From: Chromera velia
Taxonomy: Eukaryota; Sar; Chromeraceae
Assembly: GCA_018398765.1 (NCBI GenBank)
Contig: JAHBMJ010005863.1
Coordinates: 1-30,000 of the forward strand
DNA: 30,000 bases
Direction of reading: 5' to 3'
In this document: positions 10,080-20,200 of the stretch, piece by piece
How the letters are laid out: the number at the start of each line of letters is the position of its first letter
Position numbering within the stretch: position 1 is the stretch's first letter
Notes under the pieces: generated by a model
Databases searched by the model: none
Seen by the model: the letters and a program-made list of their open reading frames with translations, nothing else
Told to the model about the DNA's origin: nothing
Program-made: the position numbers and the translations under genes

Positions 10080-13000
10080 TTAGAAGAATCCCGGGGATAC
10101 ATGGGGGTGGGGCTGCTGCTGACCGGGACCGGGTGCTTCCCCCCGAGGCGGTGGCGGCGGCAGTGAAGAGAGGGAAGCGCACCACTCCGCACTCAATGTC
10201 TCTCCCGGGGTCACACCGCTGCTGCTGTTAGTGGCTGGGGACCCTCGTTTGGGGTCTGTGGGGAGACACGGCCGGGGCCGGAGAGGGGAAAGGGGAAGGA
10301 GATGCTGATCAGTGGAGTGAGTTGTTGTTGTTTTTGGGGGGGTGTTGGGGTGCACCATGAGAGGGGGTGTGTTTGTGTTCTGCTGGTCTTTGCCGACTCC
10401 GATGTCTCCCGTTCTCCTCGTGCTGCAGTCTGCTGCTGCAGCCGCCAATGATGCTGCAGACTGTTGCAACCTGCTGCGGTTTTGCATCTGCATCTGCACA
10501 GCAGACGCCGCGGCAGCTGCTGCGGCTGTAGCCGCCGTTGCGGGGAAGGCAGAGACAGCCAGTCGATGGTCTTCGAAGCCAGGGGGGGGNNGGGGGGGGG
10601 GGGAAGACGGAGACTTTTGCAGAATCTGCTGCCGCCTCCTCGGAAGGAGACCGAGAGAGGACACGCGGACCTCCTCCAGGGGGGATCGAGACGGTGCGGA
10701 GCAAGTGCCGGTGAGCAAACCCCGTGCCAAGATCGGTGGCGGTGGCAACATTGCGGTCAATAGTCGGCCCATGTGACGTGACCGCGTCACTTTCCACGGA
10801 CGACCCCTGTGTCATCTGCTGCTGAGGGGAGAGATCTCCCCCCCGCGAGTCCAAGGAATCCCTGCTGTCGGATCCCCCAGGCTGTCTCTCTTGGTCGCTG
10901 GGCGACAGATTCGGGACAGCTTGCGAGTGAGCAGGAGGCAGGGCTTGAAGCGGCGTCGAGAGGGGTGGGGGAAATCCTGCGATCGAATTGAGATGAAGGG
11001 AATGCGAATGGGAATGGGAATGCGGGGGACCAATGCCTCTCCTTTCTCTCTCTCCTTCACAACCGATGCTGGAGACGCACCCCCCAACCATGATGCCCTT
11101 CCCTTTCTCTATCTCTGCATACTCTCTCCCCCCCTCTGCTTGATCATCGCCGTGACGGTTCATCTCAGCAGAAGTGTCAGAAGGCACTGCTGGAGAGATT
11201 GGAGAGGTCGACAGACCGAAAGGACCGAAACTTGCCGCGCCGTGCCCGCACGTGACCGTCACACAAGTCTTCATGTCAACAGGCCCTCTGAGCGTGTACA
11301 CCCCATTCATATCAGCAGCACGATGACCTTCCTGAGAGACGGTGCCTGGCGTCAGGTCGACTGTTGATGCTGTGGGAGAGGGAGAGTGGGAGGAGAAACC
11401 TCCCCCCTCTGCACTCGCGTGCTCATGCTCGTGCTGAAGTTCCGGTTTCGAAATCGGAGTAGGCACGCGGCCCCGACTGCGGTATCCTCCAGCAGCTGTC
11501 CCCGTCCCTGCTCCCCTAGTGGCCCCGTTGAAGCGCCACCCGGCGGCAGGTTCCTCCTGCTGCTGCTGCTGTTTTGAAAGGACTGCCTGATGGTGGTGCT
11601 GGTGCTGGGGCGTTGCCATCATGTGATCCTGTGGTGCTTTCCCTCCTGGCGCTGGTGGGCACACACTCCGACACTGCGGGGGCTGCACCGTCAGAAGGGG
11701 GCCTACCTGGCTGGCAAGCGGAGGGATATTCTCAGTAGCGGGGGGGTGAGGAGGAGGGGCAGGCTGTGGCTTGTGCTGATGGTGCGTTGGCATGATGCAC
11801 GTATGGCGACAGACTGCTGCAGGAAGGGGAGGCGGCGGAGCAGGAGGGACTCCCCTTCCTCCACCCCCATTCCTTAGTCCCTCTGGATGAGGGTGGAGTT
11901 GGGGTTCGGGTTGCCTGGGGGGGAAGGTGGGCGGTCGAGAGGGGGAGGGTGAGAAGCCTTTGGGGTTGTTCGCCTGTGAGTGTGGGAAAGGAAAAGAAGG
12001 GGGTGGGGGGGCCTGGATTGGTCTTCGGTGAGTGTCCGGCGGATCGATCGAGAGACAGAGAGACGGGAAGGTGTTTGGTTGGGGGACCAAGAACTTCTCT
12101 GCTTCTTGGATCTCCTCCTTGATTTTCTCGTTCAAGTGCTGAAGGCGCGGGGGACAGAAGTTCTCCTCCCCGTCCTTCACCGACACCTGCAGGCAGGCAG
12201 GCAGGCAGGGAGATAGACAGACAGGCAGGCAGGAAACATCACAGCGAGGTGGGCAGGCAGGCGTACACATAAATGACTCACCAGTTAATTGGGGGGAGGA
12301 GGGAAAAAAAGAAGGGCTTCCGGAAGGAAAGACAGGAAGGGAAGGAACGGGAGAAAACTGTCTGCCTGACAATCTAAACGTCAGCTCCGCCTGTCTTTTT
12401 TTTTTGTTTGACGCACAGACGCGCGCGTGCAGAGAAAGGAGGAAGGAAGGGGGAGAAAGACAAAAAAAAAAAAGCGTTCCTTTCGCCTCAGACAGATGAA
12501 GAGCCAGAGACAGATTGACTCACTGCCTCACTGACGTTTGCCTGTGACTTTTCGGTACAGACCGGACCAGCATGATGGTAAGAAGAACCCACCCACCCAC
12601 CCAGGCAGAATTTGCTTGCGACAGACAGAAGAGAAAGAAGGAGTTGGCGAAAGGGAGAGAGAAAGAGGCTAGCTCTGTGTGGGATTGCAATAATTACATC
12701 ATAGGAAAAGCACCTAGCTGCAGGGAGGGACCTACTCTACTTACAGAGATCTGCTTTCTCTCTTCCCCCCGTCCGACGACCCGTGCGTGCATGAGCCTCA
12801 TGGCATTCTCCGCGTCTTCGTGACTGCCGTAACATACAAACCTGCATGGCGTTATATGCACACACGCATGTAGTTAGTCAGTCGGTTGTCTCCCTGTCTG
12901 ATGAATGAATGTTCTGCAAAGCCATCCAGTCAGTCAGGCAGTCAGTCAGTCTGTACGTCAGCCGCCCTCGATCCATTCCATCCAAATGAATGGGAAGGAG

Positions 13001-14855
13001 GGAGCGGCAGTTGAGAGAGAGACAGAGACAGGGACAGAGTTATGTTCTCTCTTTTCCTTTCTTTCCTTCTCTTAACTCATTGAGACAGAGACAGACCGAC
13101 AGACAGACAGACCATATGGCTTCTTCTTTTATTTTTCCCCTTTCTTTTGCAGACAGACAGACAGGCTGTATCGTCTTTTCTTCACTTCACTTTTTCCGAA
13201 TCGCTTCCTTTCTTTCGGACGGACAGACAGACAGACAGACAGACTATATGTTTCTTCTTCTTCTCCCTCCTTTTCTTCATGAACACAACAGACAAAAAGA
13301 AAGAAAGAACAAAGGCAAAGGAACAGCTCCAGACAGACTATATGTTTCTTCTTCTACCAGACAGACAGACAGAAAGACAGAAAGACAGAAAGAAAGAAAG
13401 AAAGAAAGAAAGAAAAGAAAATAAAAGAAAAGAAAAGAAAGAAAGAAAGAAAGAATGATCGAATGCATTTTTTCTCTCCTCTCCTGTCCTCTCTTTCCCT
13501 TCTTTTGCTTCTGTTGCAGAGGGCTTCTATTCGCATGCAGACAGAAAGCCGGACGAGACGACTTGGCCAGAAGGGAAGGGAAGGGAAACCGACGGATGAG
13601 ACGAAACAGGAGAGGAGGGGAGAGAGATCCTCGGAAGGAGAAACTTCTTTCACGTCCTTCCTTCCTTGCTTGCTTGCTTCCTTCCTTCCTTCCGTCTCTG
13701 AGAACTTCTTTTTTCTCTTTGGCTCTTTCCTGTCTGGGTGGGTGGGTGGTTAGTTCTGCCTGCATGGCTGCTGAATGGGCCCATGTCAGGTCACGTCAGG
13801 TCATAGACAGTCATGCTCTGAGTATCCCCGGGTGGACTGGTAGACCGACAGTCAGACATGAAGACAAAGACATGGGGGCAAGCTTTTTTTCTTCAACTCC
13901 GGCTCCTTTTCTTTTTCCTCTCTGCTCTCTTCTTCTGCTCTTTACCTTGCTGGTCTTCTGTCTGCTTGCATGTGTGTATGAATAACGCAAGTAACGCCTG
14001 CCCGTCTGACCGACAATGAATGAATGATCCCGCATGAGCCTTCCCTTCTATCCTCCAATCCCACCCCTCTCATGAATTCAGTCACGCACTCACTCACCCA
14101 GCTCCCTCGTTCGTCCTAGTCTTCAGCTTCTTCAGCACGTGGCAGCTGGTGACAAAGCCGAAGAAGGCAAATTTACTCGCCAGATCCTCCTTATTCCAGA
14201 ATCGGGGGATGTTGTTCACGTACAGATTGGCGCCCTTCGGTCCGAACTTTCCCATTCTGCTGCTGGTGTCGTCCCCTTGGTTCGAGTTTGTTGTGAGTGT
14301 TCGATCTACAGCTGGGGGGTTGTTCAACTGATTTTGTTGGACGTTTTGAGGGAGAGAAAGAGAAACCACCCGCCCTCTGTGCATCTGCTGTTCGTTCGGA
14401 TTGATGGCCTGCTGCTGCACCTGTTGCTGTTGTTGTGCTTTCACGGGGTTACCTTTTTCTGCGGACACGAAAGGCTTTCCTCCTGGCGGAGGATAAGTCG
14501 GGAGGAAGGGCCGCCACGGTTGCTGTTGCACAGACTGAGCAGGAGCGGAAGAGGGGCAGAAAGGATCAGAGCGGGGGGGCTGGACACCAACGGAGTCGAA
14601 GTCGTGTTGGCAACCTCTGCGTTTGCATTTGGGGATGCAGTCGTCGTCGTGTTCAGCGCTTCGCCTCGTGGGCCTGCTGTTCCTGTGAAGTTGCGTGGGT
14701 ACGGTGGCAGCACTAGCAGCGGCTTCCGTCCTGTTTGGGGCCTCCGCATCTGCCACGGGACGGCGTTCCTCTTCCGTCACTTCTTCGTAGGGAGGGGGCG
14801 GCTCATTAGCGGTCAGTTCGTAGGGGGGAGGGAGACCCTGGTCGGGGTTGTTCAT
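10080..14855 (-). CDS. RRM RNA-binding protein with PPxY motifs and Pro/Gln/Ser-rich tail (CELF/Bruno-like RRM)
   Basis: Three minus-strand exons fit exactly: 14855-14098 (donor GTGAGTG), 12841-12745 (acceptor GCAG, donor GTAAGT) and 12186 to the TAA at 10082-10080 (acceptor TGCAG). The ATG at 14855 is the first in-frame one. Residues 1-204 are disordered, with PPPY at 9-12 and 20-23, a GCQHDFDSV stretch and poly-Gln. An RRM spans about 207-292, opening GPKGANLYVNNIP as in CELF third RRMs; RNP2 is LYVNNI, and RNP1 is EGAGFVCY, formed across the first intron. A short helix (RLQHLNEKIKEEIQEAEKF) follows. About 700 residues rich in Pro, Gln, His and Ser come next, ending near residue 986. A two-N gap at 10590-10591 breaks the frame; beyond it the frame ending SPGFF is the likelier one, since it keeps poly-Ala and Gln-rich text. 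Likely role: mRNA binding in splicing, stability or translation. Confidence 0.85.
10590..10591. other. Assembly gap (NN) inside a poly-G run
   Basis: Two undetermined bases sit in a G homopolymer (about 10582-10602) within the third exon of the RRM gene, where the strand read is poly-Pro. The frame before the gap ends soon after it (stop near 10309), while another frame stays open to 10080, so the run length is probably wrong here. Confidence 0.9.
12187..12744 (-). other. Intron 2 of the RRM gene
   Basis: This 558-base GT-AG intron in phase 0 starts GTAAGTAG and ends in GCCTGCCTGCAG, where the acceptor lies in a CCTG repeat. It also contains a long A/T homopolymer pair near 12398-12473. Confidence 0.8.
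12842..14097 (-). other. Intron 1 of the RRM gene
   Basis: This 1256-base GT-AG intron in phase 2 carries GACA repeats (13081-13114, 13221-13244), a GACA-to-GAAA tract (13360-13455) and GTCA repeats near 12928-12950. ORFs across it are repeat translations. Confidence 0.8.
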
Positions 14856-15314
14856 GTCGGTTTGTTTGATTTTTTTTTTTCTGGACAGAAATGTTAATAG
14901 AAAAGGAGTCGAAAGCGATCTCGATGAGGTGTTAAAATAAGTCCTCACGATAGGGGAGAAGCCTGTTCGAGAGTCGAAGTGAAACCCATGCGAGAATTTA
15001 GAACAGGCGGGAAGTGTCAGTGAAGAAAGTCGTTGAATGATCAGATGAATCAACTCACTTCAACAAACCACGACACAGTATGTATGAAAGGATCAAACTC
15101 CTTTTCTTGTCTATCTGCAGTCTTCCAATTTTTTCTCGCACACGTTAAAACTCCTTCCGTCGTTGTCTTCAAGAACTGCCCATATGGTCCGACAGCAGAC
15201 GAAACAATACAACATTTCTTCTTTACAATGTGCCTGTCAAGGCCAGACTCAGCAGACTGTCAATGAGACACTGCATGAGAATGATATATATGACTCATTG
15301 ATGAGATATGATCG
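14856..15314. promoter_or_regulatory. 5' flank of the RRM gene
   Basis: This is the left part of the region between two divergent starts. An A-run (T-run on plus, 14869-14880) lies just before the ATG on the minus strand and probably belongs to the 5' UTR. The codon frame stays open upstream to about 15053 but has no ATG, so I treat it as UTR. No core promoter motif is clear. Confidence 0.4.
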
Positions 15315-15501
15315 ACGGGATACACCCAACTATAGTTGGGTGAGTGCCTCGGGGGGCCATTTAGGGGGTCGGCCACAATTTGATTGTTGCAAACCATCAG
15401 GGGCTTGGGCATGTCTTGCCAAGTGGCCGGCGGGGGCCACGGCAATGCGCGCAAAATGTGCTTTTCGGGACCGCATGCACGCGAATATATAGTACATGCA
15501 A

Positions 15502-15600
15502 CTCCGTGCGAGTTACTTGAGGGGCACGCATTAGGACGTACGAGCGCGGAGTATTGCGATCGCGGCTCCGTGCGAGTTGCTTGAGGGGCACATTTTGGAA
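15502..15600 (+). repeat. Short tandem repeat inside the left foldback arm
   Basis: CTCCGTGCGAGTT-CTTGAGGGGCAC occurs at 15502 and again at 15566, a spacing of 64. Mirror copies (GCCCCTC..., CGGAG) are in the right arm near 15867-15965, so the duplication predates the inverted duplication or was copied with it. Confidence 0.7.
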
Positions 15601-15650
15601 TCAGGGCGACACCGGACCCTCCCCCCAAATGAAAAAATGCGTTATGCGAG

Positions 15651-15793
15651 TGCGTGCGATCTCAGGGCCTCTCGGCTGATCTCAGCAGAGCTGAGCTGCC
15701 CCCCGAGGCGATGAGATGCTGCTATATTCATATCGCCTCGGGGGGCAGCTCAGCTCTGCTGAGATCAGCCGAGAGGCCCTGAGATCGCACGCA
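15651..15793. repeat. Perfect 62-bp inverted repeat with 19-base loop
   Basis: Bases 15651-15712 are the exact reverse complement of 15732-15793. The stem is GC-rich. Beyond it the arms continue with mismatches and gaps. Confidence 0.95.
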
Positions 15794-16088
15794 TCCGCAT
15801 AACGCATTTTTTCATTTTTTGGGGGGGATTCGGTTCTGCTGGTCGGTGTCACCCAAATTCCAAAATGTGCCCCTCAAGCAACTTGTACGGAGCCGCGATC
15901 CCATTATAATATTATATACTTTACTCTTCATGATACATGCCCCTCCAGTATAACTCGCACGGAGTTGATTGCATATGTATGCATGTGTTCATGCTCGGTC
16001 CCGAAAAGCATATTTTGTGAATGTTGCCGTAGCCCCCGCCATTTGCCTATGCATGCATTGCAGGCAAGACATGCCTAACATGCAATCA

Positions 16089-16628
16089 TCTGACGTAAGC
16101 AAGCTTGCGAACGGCCCCGGAAAGCAAGAAAAATAAGAACTGCACGATTGATATACACCGGCCAGTCAACCGTACGGGCGGTTATGCCAACTCCCCCCCT
16201 TCCCCCCCGTGGGAAAAGCCGTGATACTCTCCCCCCCTCCTTGGGAAAAAAGCCTGGGGGTAAGCAAAATTAAACCTATCTAACGCACGCATAGCGTAAA
16301 TCAACCTTTCGGGGCCGGGTTTTTGGTGAAAGACACTGTATGCATATATACATGCGTGGGCTGGGGTATTTCTATCTGACGCAAGCAAGCTTGCGAACGG
16401 CCCCAGAAAGCAAGAAAAATAACAACTGTACGATTGACGTACGCCAGCCAGTCAACCACCCCCCCCCTCCCCCCCTCACAGGAAAAGCCGCAGAACTCTC
16501 CCCCCCTCCGGGAAAAAAGCCCGGGGGTAAGCTCCCCATCTAACATACGCATAGCGCAAATTCAGCCTTTCGGGGCCGGGTTTTTGTTGAAAGACAGTGT
16601 GCACGCATGTGAGCTGGGGTATTTCTAT
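16089..16628 (+). repeat. Tandem duplication of a sequence of about 286 bp
   Basis: Both copies start CTGACG-AAGCAAGCTTGCG and end GGGGTATTTCTAT. Copy 1 is 16089-16375; copy 2 is 16376-16628 and shorter through small deletions. Neither has a coding frame. Confidence 0.85.
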
Positions 16629-16739
16629 TTTCTAAGTGCCCCCCGCTTCGCTTTCCGGGGCCATGCATGCAAATTATGGCCGACCCCCTAAATTAATGGC
16701 CCCCCGAGGCACTCACCCAACTGGTTGGGTGTATCCCGT

Positions 16740-17275
16740 ATGAATATGGAATGAAAGAATTAAAGAAAGTCGCGAGCCGTTCACGCGTACGCGGCTCGAG
16801 ATCGCGGGGTTCGGACCGGGCCCGCCGCCGCATGTATACGCGCATGTCGGGGCCCTGCCATGGGCCCATGCAGGGCCCCGCCCGCGGGGATGCCCGGAGC
16901 TGTGATGGAGCTGTGATCGAAGGATTTTTGGATGGCTCTTTTGGCTGATCATGCTCTCCAGCCGTCAAAGTATGAGTCCGTGTTTTTGGTTCGCTTATGT
17001 GTCCGCAAAGACTACTGTCAGATCAGCAACGATGTGCGCTGTAATGATAGAAAGCCGCGTGGTAGCTTGCGGCTTAGTGGCTGACGTTTGAGATGACCGT
17101 TCCGTTCGTTTGGCAAGGGGTCTCCGATTGAGGAGACGGCGCGAAAGGAAGTCTTGAGTTCCTTTTCGTTTGAGGGCTTTTGTGATGTGTGTTTCAATTG
17201 TTTCTTCAATCGATTCCTGATTGTGTCCGACAAGAACGTTGCCCGAGTTTCTGACTTGTTCTGACTTTCTTGGCC
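16740..17275. promoter_or_regulatory. 5' flank and likely 5' UTR of the SH3 gene
   Basis: The left part is GC-rich with a near-perfect palindrome at about 16849-16882, centred on GGGCCC. The right part has two small hairpins, AGCCGC...GCGGCT (17051-17072) and GTCTCC...GGAGAC (17119-17136), which would lie in the 5' UTR if transcription starts upstream. No TATA box is clear. Confidence 0.35.
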
Positions 17276-20200
17276 ATGGAAACGACTTTCCTCGGAGCAC
17301 CAGCAGAGACAGAGAGAGGTGTGAGTTTCTCGAGTTCGAAGAAGACGAAGGAGGGGGGAAAGGAAACCGTATCTGCATTCTCTGAGAGGAAGGAGGAGAC
17401 GAGTGTACATAACCGGCAGCAAGGACAGGAGGAATGTAAAGATGGGAGGGTAGACAGGAAGAAGGAAGGGGGGAAGCGGAAAGGGAAGCCGGGTGCATTT
17501 GAAGATCCCCTCGAAGGCGTCGAAACTCTGCGGTGCATTAGAACGGTCTCCAACTGGCCGGAAGCTTCCGGGCGGTACTACTGTCATTGGTAAGTACGTG
17601 CGAGCGAGCGTGCGTGCGTGTGACCATGAGTCTCTCCTCGATGCCGCCCTCCTTTGAATCTTTCTGCATGTGTGCTTCTCCTTCTGCACCGCACCTGCTT
17701 CGTTGTGTCTTTCTGCTTTGGCCTCCCTCGGCCTCCAACCTGCTGTCTTGCCTTTCTCATTGCTTCTACTCATGCGTTCGTTGAAGAGAGGGAATGGAAA
17801 GACAAGGCGTGTCGGTTCGTCCCTCCTCTGAGGGCCTTCCCGATCTTTCCTGTGCATGACCACGTGCTTGCGTACCTGTCTCTCTCTCTGCTGGGCGGAA
17901 GTCGTAGAGGGAGAGAGACAAGAAGTGTCGACATCCTCAATTGTCTGTCTGTCTGTCTGTCTGTGCATCCATCTTTCCGGTTCTCGCTCTCTTCTGTCTT
18001 GTCGGCGCTTGTGCATATGCTGGTACGTATCTATTTTTATGTATGTGTGTGAATACACGTATCTGTTTGTGTGTGTGTGTATTTGTGTGTGTGTGTGTGT
18101 GTGTGTCTGTGTGTGTGTGTGTGCGTGCGTGTGTCCTCTTCTCAGGTTCGTTCGTCGAGTTCCCCCCCACCTGCGTTCTGTTCCGTCTCCCAAGACCGGC
18201 AAAGACAACCTGCCCACCCACATTGACCTGGTCTCGAAAGATCAGCACCGCGTGCAGGTCGCAGCTCTGAGGCGTGCAGCGTCCCTGTACCGGAATCAAA
18301 ATGAGGATCTGCAGGTTGCGCTTCGGAAGTACGAAAACCAACTGCAGAAATACATACACACACGCCAAGTTCGCTTGAGCGACTTCGGGGGGGAATCATC
18401 GGCCGCAGCAGCAGCAGCAGTGGGAGGAGAGGGGGAGCGGAGAGGCAGCGAAGCGGAAGCCCTTCATGGGAATTGGTCCCTCACCCTCGCGGAGCTTCAG
18501 GAGGGTCCTCGGAGAGACGAACACCACGAGGAGACGTGGCGGCGGGGAGAGGCCCCGCGGCTGCTGCAGTACAGTCAACCCGCCCCGAGCAGGCCGATCG
18601 CAGTGTCTGCCTATCCCCCCGACGAGCAGACCCAAGGATGGCCCCATCTTGCAACCGTAACGCCACCGTCCGCCTCTTCTGCCGTTGCCCCTCCCTCAAC
18701 AGAGTCTGCGTTTTCTTCGTTGCCGGGGGGGGGGCATGCTTCTTCTTCGTTGTCCGGCTGGGGGGGAAAGAGGGAGGACATAATTGGTAGTCGAGGCGGA
18801 GGGGTCGGGGGGGCAAGAAGAAGGGAGGAGGAGGCAGATCCTGCGGCCATGCTCGATCCTCTGCATCCCTTTGGACATTCTTCAGAAGCAGGTCCGTGCG
18901 TGCGTGTGTTGGTGGTGTGCGCAAACTTTTGCCTGCCCTCAATGTTCGTACGTGTCAGTGCTTCTGTCTGTTTTCGCACTTGTTCGTTCGTGTGCGCAAT
19001 TCATTCTGCAAGAGCGTACGTGTGCATGCATAGTCTCTGGCCGAACCCCCCCCCCGCCTGTGTGTTTCTCCCCGCAAGCGTGCGTCCGCAAAGCTTGTAT
19101 GTCTGCAAGGTTAAGTGCCAGCAGGCAAATCTACTCTATCGCCATTTATCGGGATTTCCCCTGCCGCCCCCCCTCTGTGTGTGTGTGTGTGTGTGATTGC
19201 TTGCGTGCTTCTGCAGCCGGCATCGGTTACGCCGCGGGGTGTGAATTTGATCAGACCCGAATCGGAGGAGGAGACGGTTACACTCGAGGGAGGCCATCCT
19301 ACCAGGCGTCTGCATCATCATCTGGCGTTCCGCCTCCGCACACGTCTTTCTCTTTCTCTCCTCCTGGTGCTCATCTGTCCGAGAGAGAGAGCAGGCCTTT
19401 CTGTTTTCCCCCTCCAGCTCCTCCTGAGCAGCCTCTCCAGCCTCCTCCTGCTGTTGAAGAAAGCGAGCCCCTTCCGAGCTATTCCTCTAACGAGGGTATA
19501 CGCGGGGAAGGGGGGGGTTCCGCCGTCTCTTCCTCTGGGGGGGGGATGGGACCCATGAGCAGACCTTCCCCCTTCGTTCACGGTCCGGGGCTGTCAGTGC
19601 CCCCCCCCGGGGGAGTGGGTGTGGGTGTTGTCTGTTATCCTCCTTATTCAAAATCGTCGTTGTCCTCGAAGTTTGAACACCAACAAAAGCAACTTGCAGG
19701 AGAAGGAGGGGGCTTTGGGTTGGAGGCCCAACAGGCAGCCACGACGTCCTCGTCTTCCTCTCATCCAAGCTCGGGCATAGGCACAGGCGCAGGAAACGCC
19801 CCCCCCGGCTTCATAGGTAGTACAGGTGGAGGGGTTGGGGTGAGTGGGTGGGATCGAGTTGATTTGACGTTTTCTTCTTCTTCTCGTAGCCGTAGCCGAG
19901 ACGGAATGGGCCCCCCCGGTCTGTATGGCAGAACAGAGGGGCTCTGTGGGGTTTCTTTTTCTGGAGAGGGAGGAGGAGATGGGGGGCTACATGTGGCTCC
20001 CCCCCCGCAGATGCAAAATGAAATTCGTCAGCAGCAGGGCGAAGACAGTGGAAGGGGGGGGGAGAGGGATCATCAGATGGCGACGGTGGGATTGGGTGGT
20101 GGTTCGTGCGTGACCGCTTCTTCGCAGAGAGCGGGGGTGCATGGGGCGGGGGAAGGCGGTGTGAACTCTTCGTCTTCTGGGTCGGCTATGTCGTTGTTAG

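Larger units (their letters stand above)
15315..16739. mobile_element. Non-coding foldback DNA transposon
   Basis: Outer inverted repeats of about 70 bp (15315-15382 and 16670-16739) begin ACGGGATACACCCAAC on each side and share GTGAGTGCCTCGGGGGGCC. Inside, 15385-15712 folds back on 15732-16088, with a perfect 62-bp stem at the centre and a 19-base loop. The part from 16089 to 16628 is a tandem pair of a sequence of about 286 bp. There is no transposase ORF, so it is non-autonomous. Flanks ATGAGATATG (15301) and ATGAATATGG (16740) could be a decayed duplication, but four bases separate the left copy from the end. The superfamily is not clear; Mutator-like or foldback (Galileo-like) are options. 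Confidence 0.85.

Noticed and set aside
14856-15053. Upstream extension of the RRM protein N-terminus
   Set aside because: The frame is open but starts with TTG and has no ATG before 14855; it is better explained as 5' UTR.
17856-18145. Upstream extension of exon 2 of the SH3 gene
   Set aside because: It is a (GT)n-rich intron part; the acceptor at 18146 joins exactly with the exon 1 donor.
17018-18223. 401-residue minus-strand ORF
   Set aside because: It is antisense to exon 1 and intron 1 of the SH3 gene, contains the (GT)n tract as His/Thr repeats, and has no domain or splice support.
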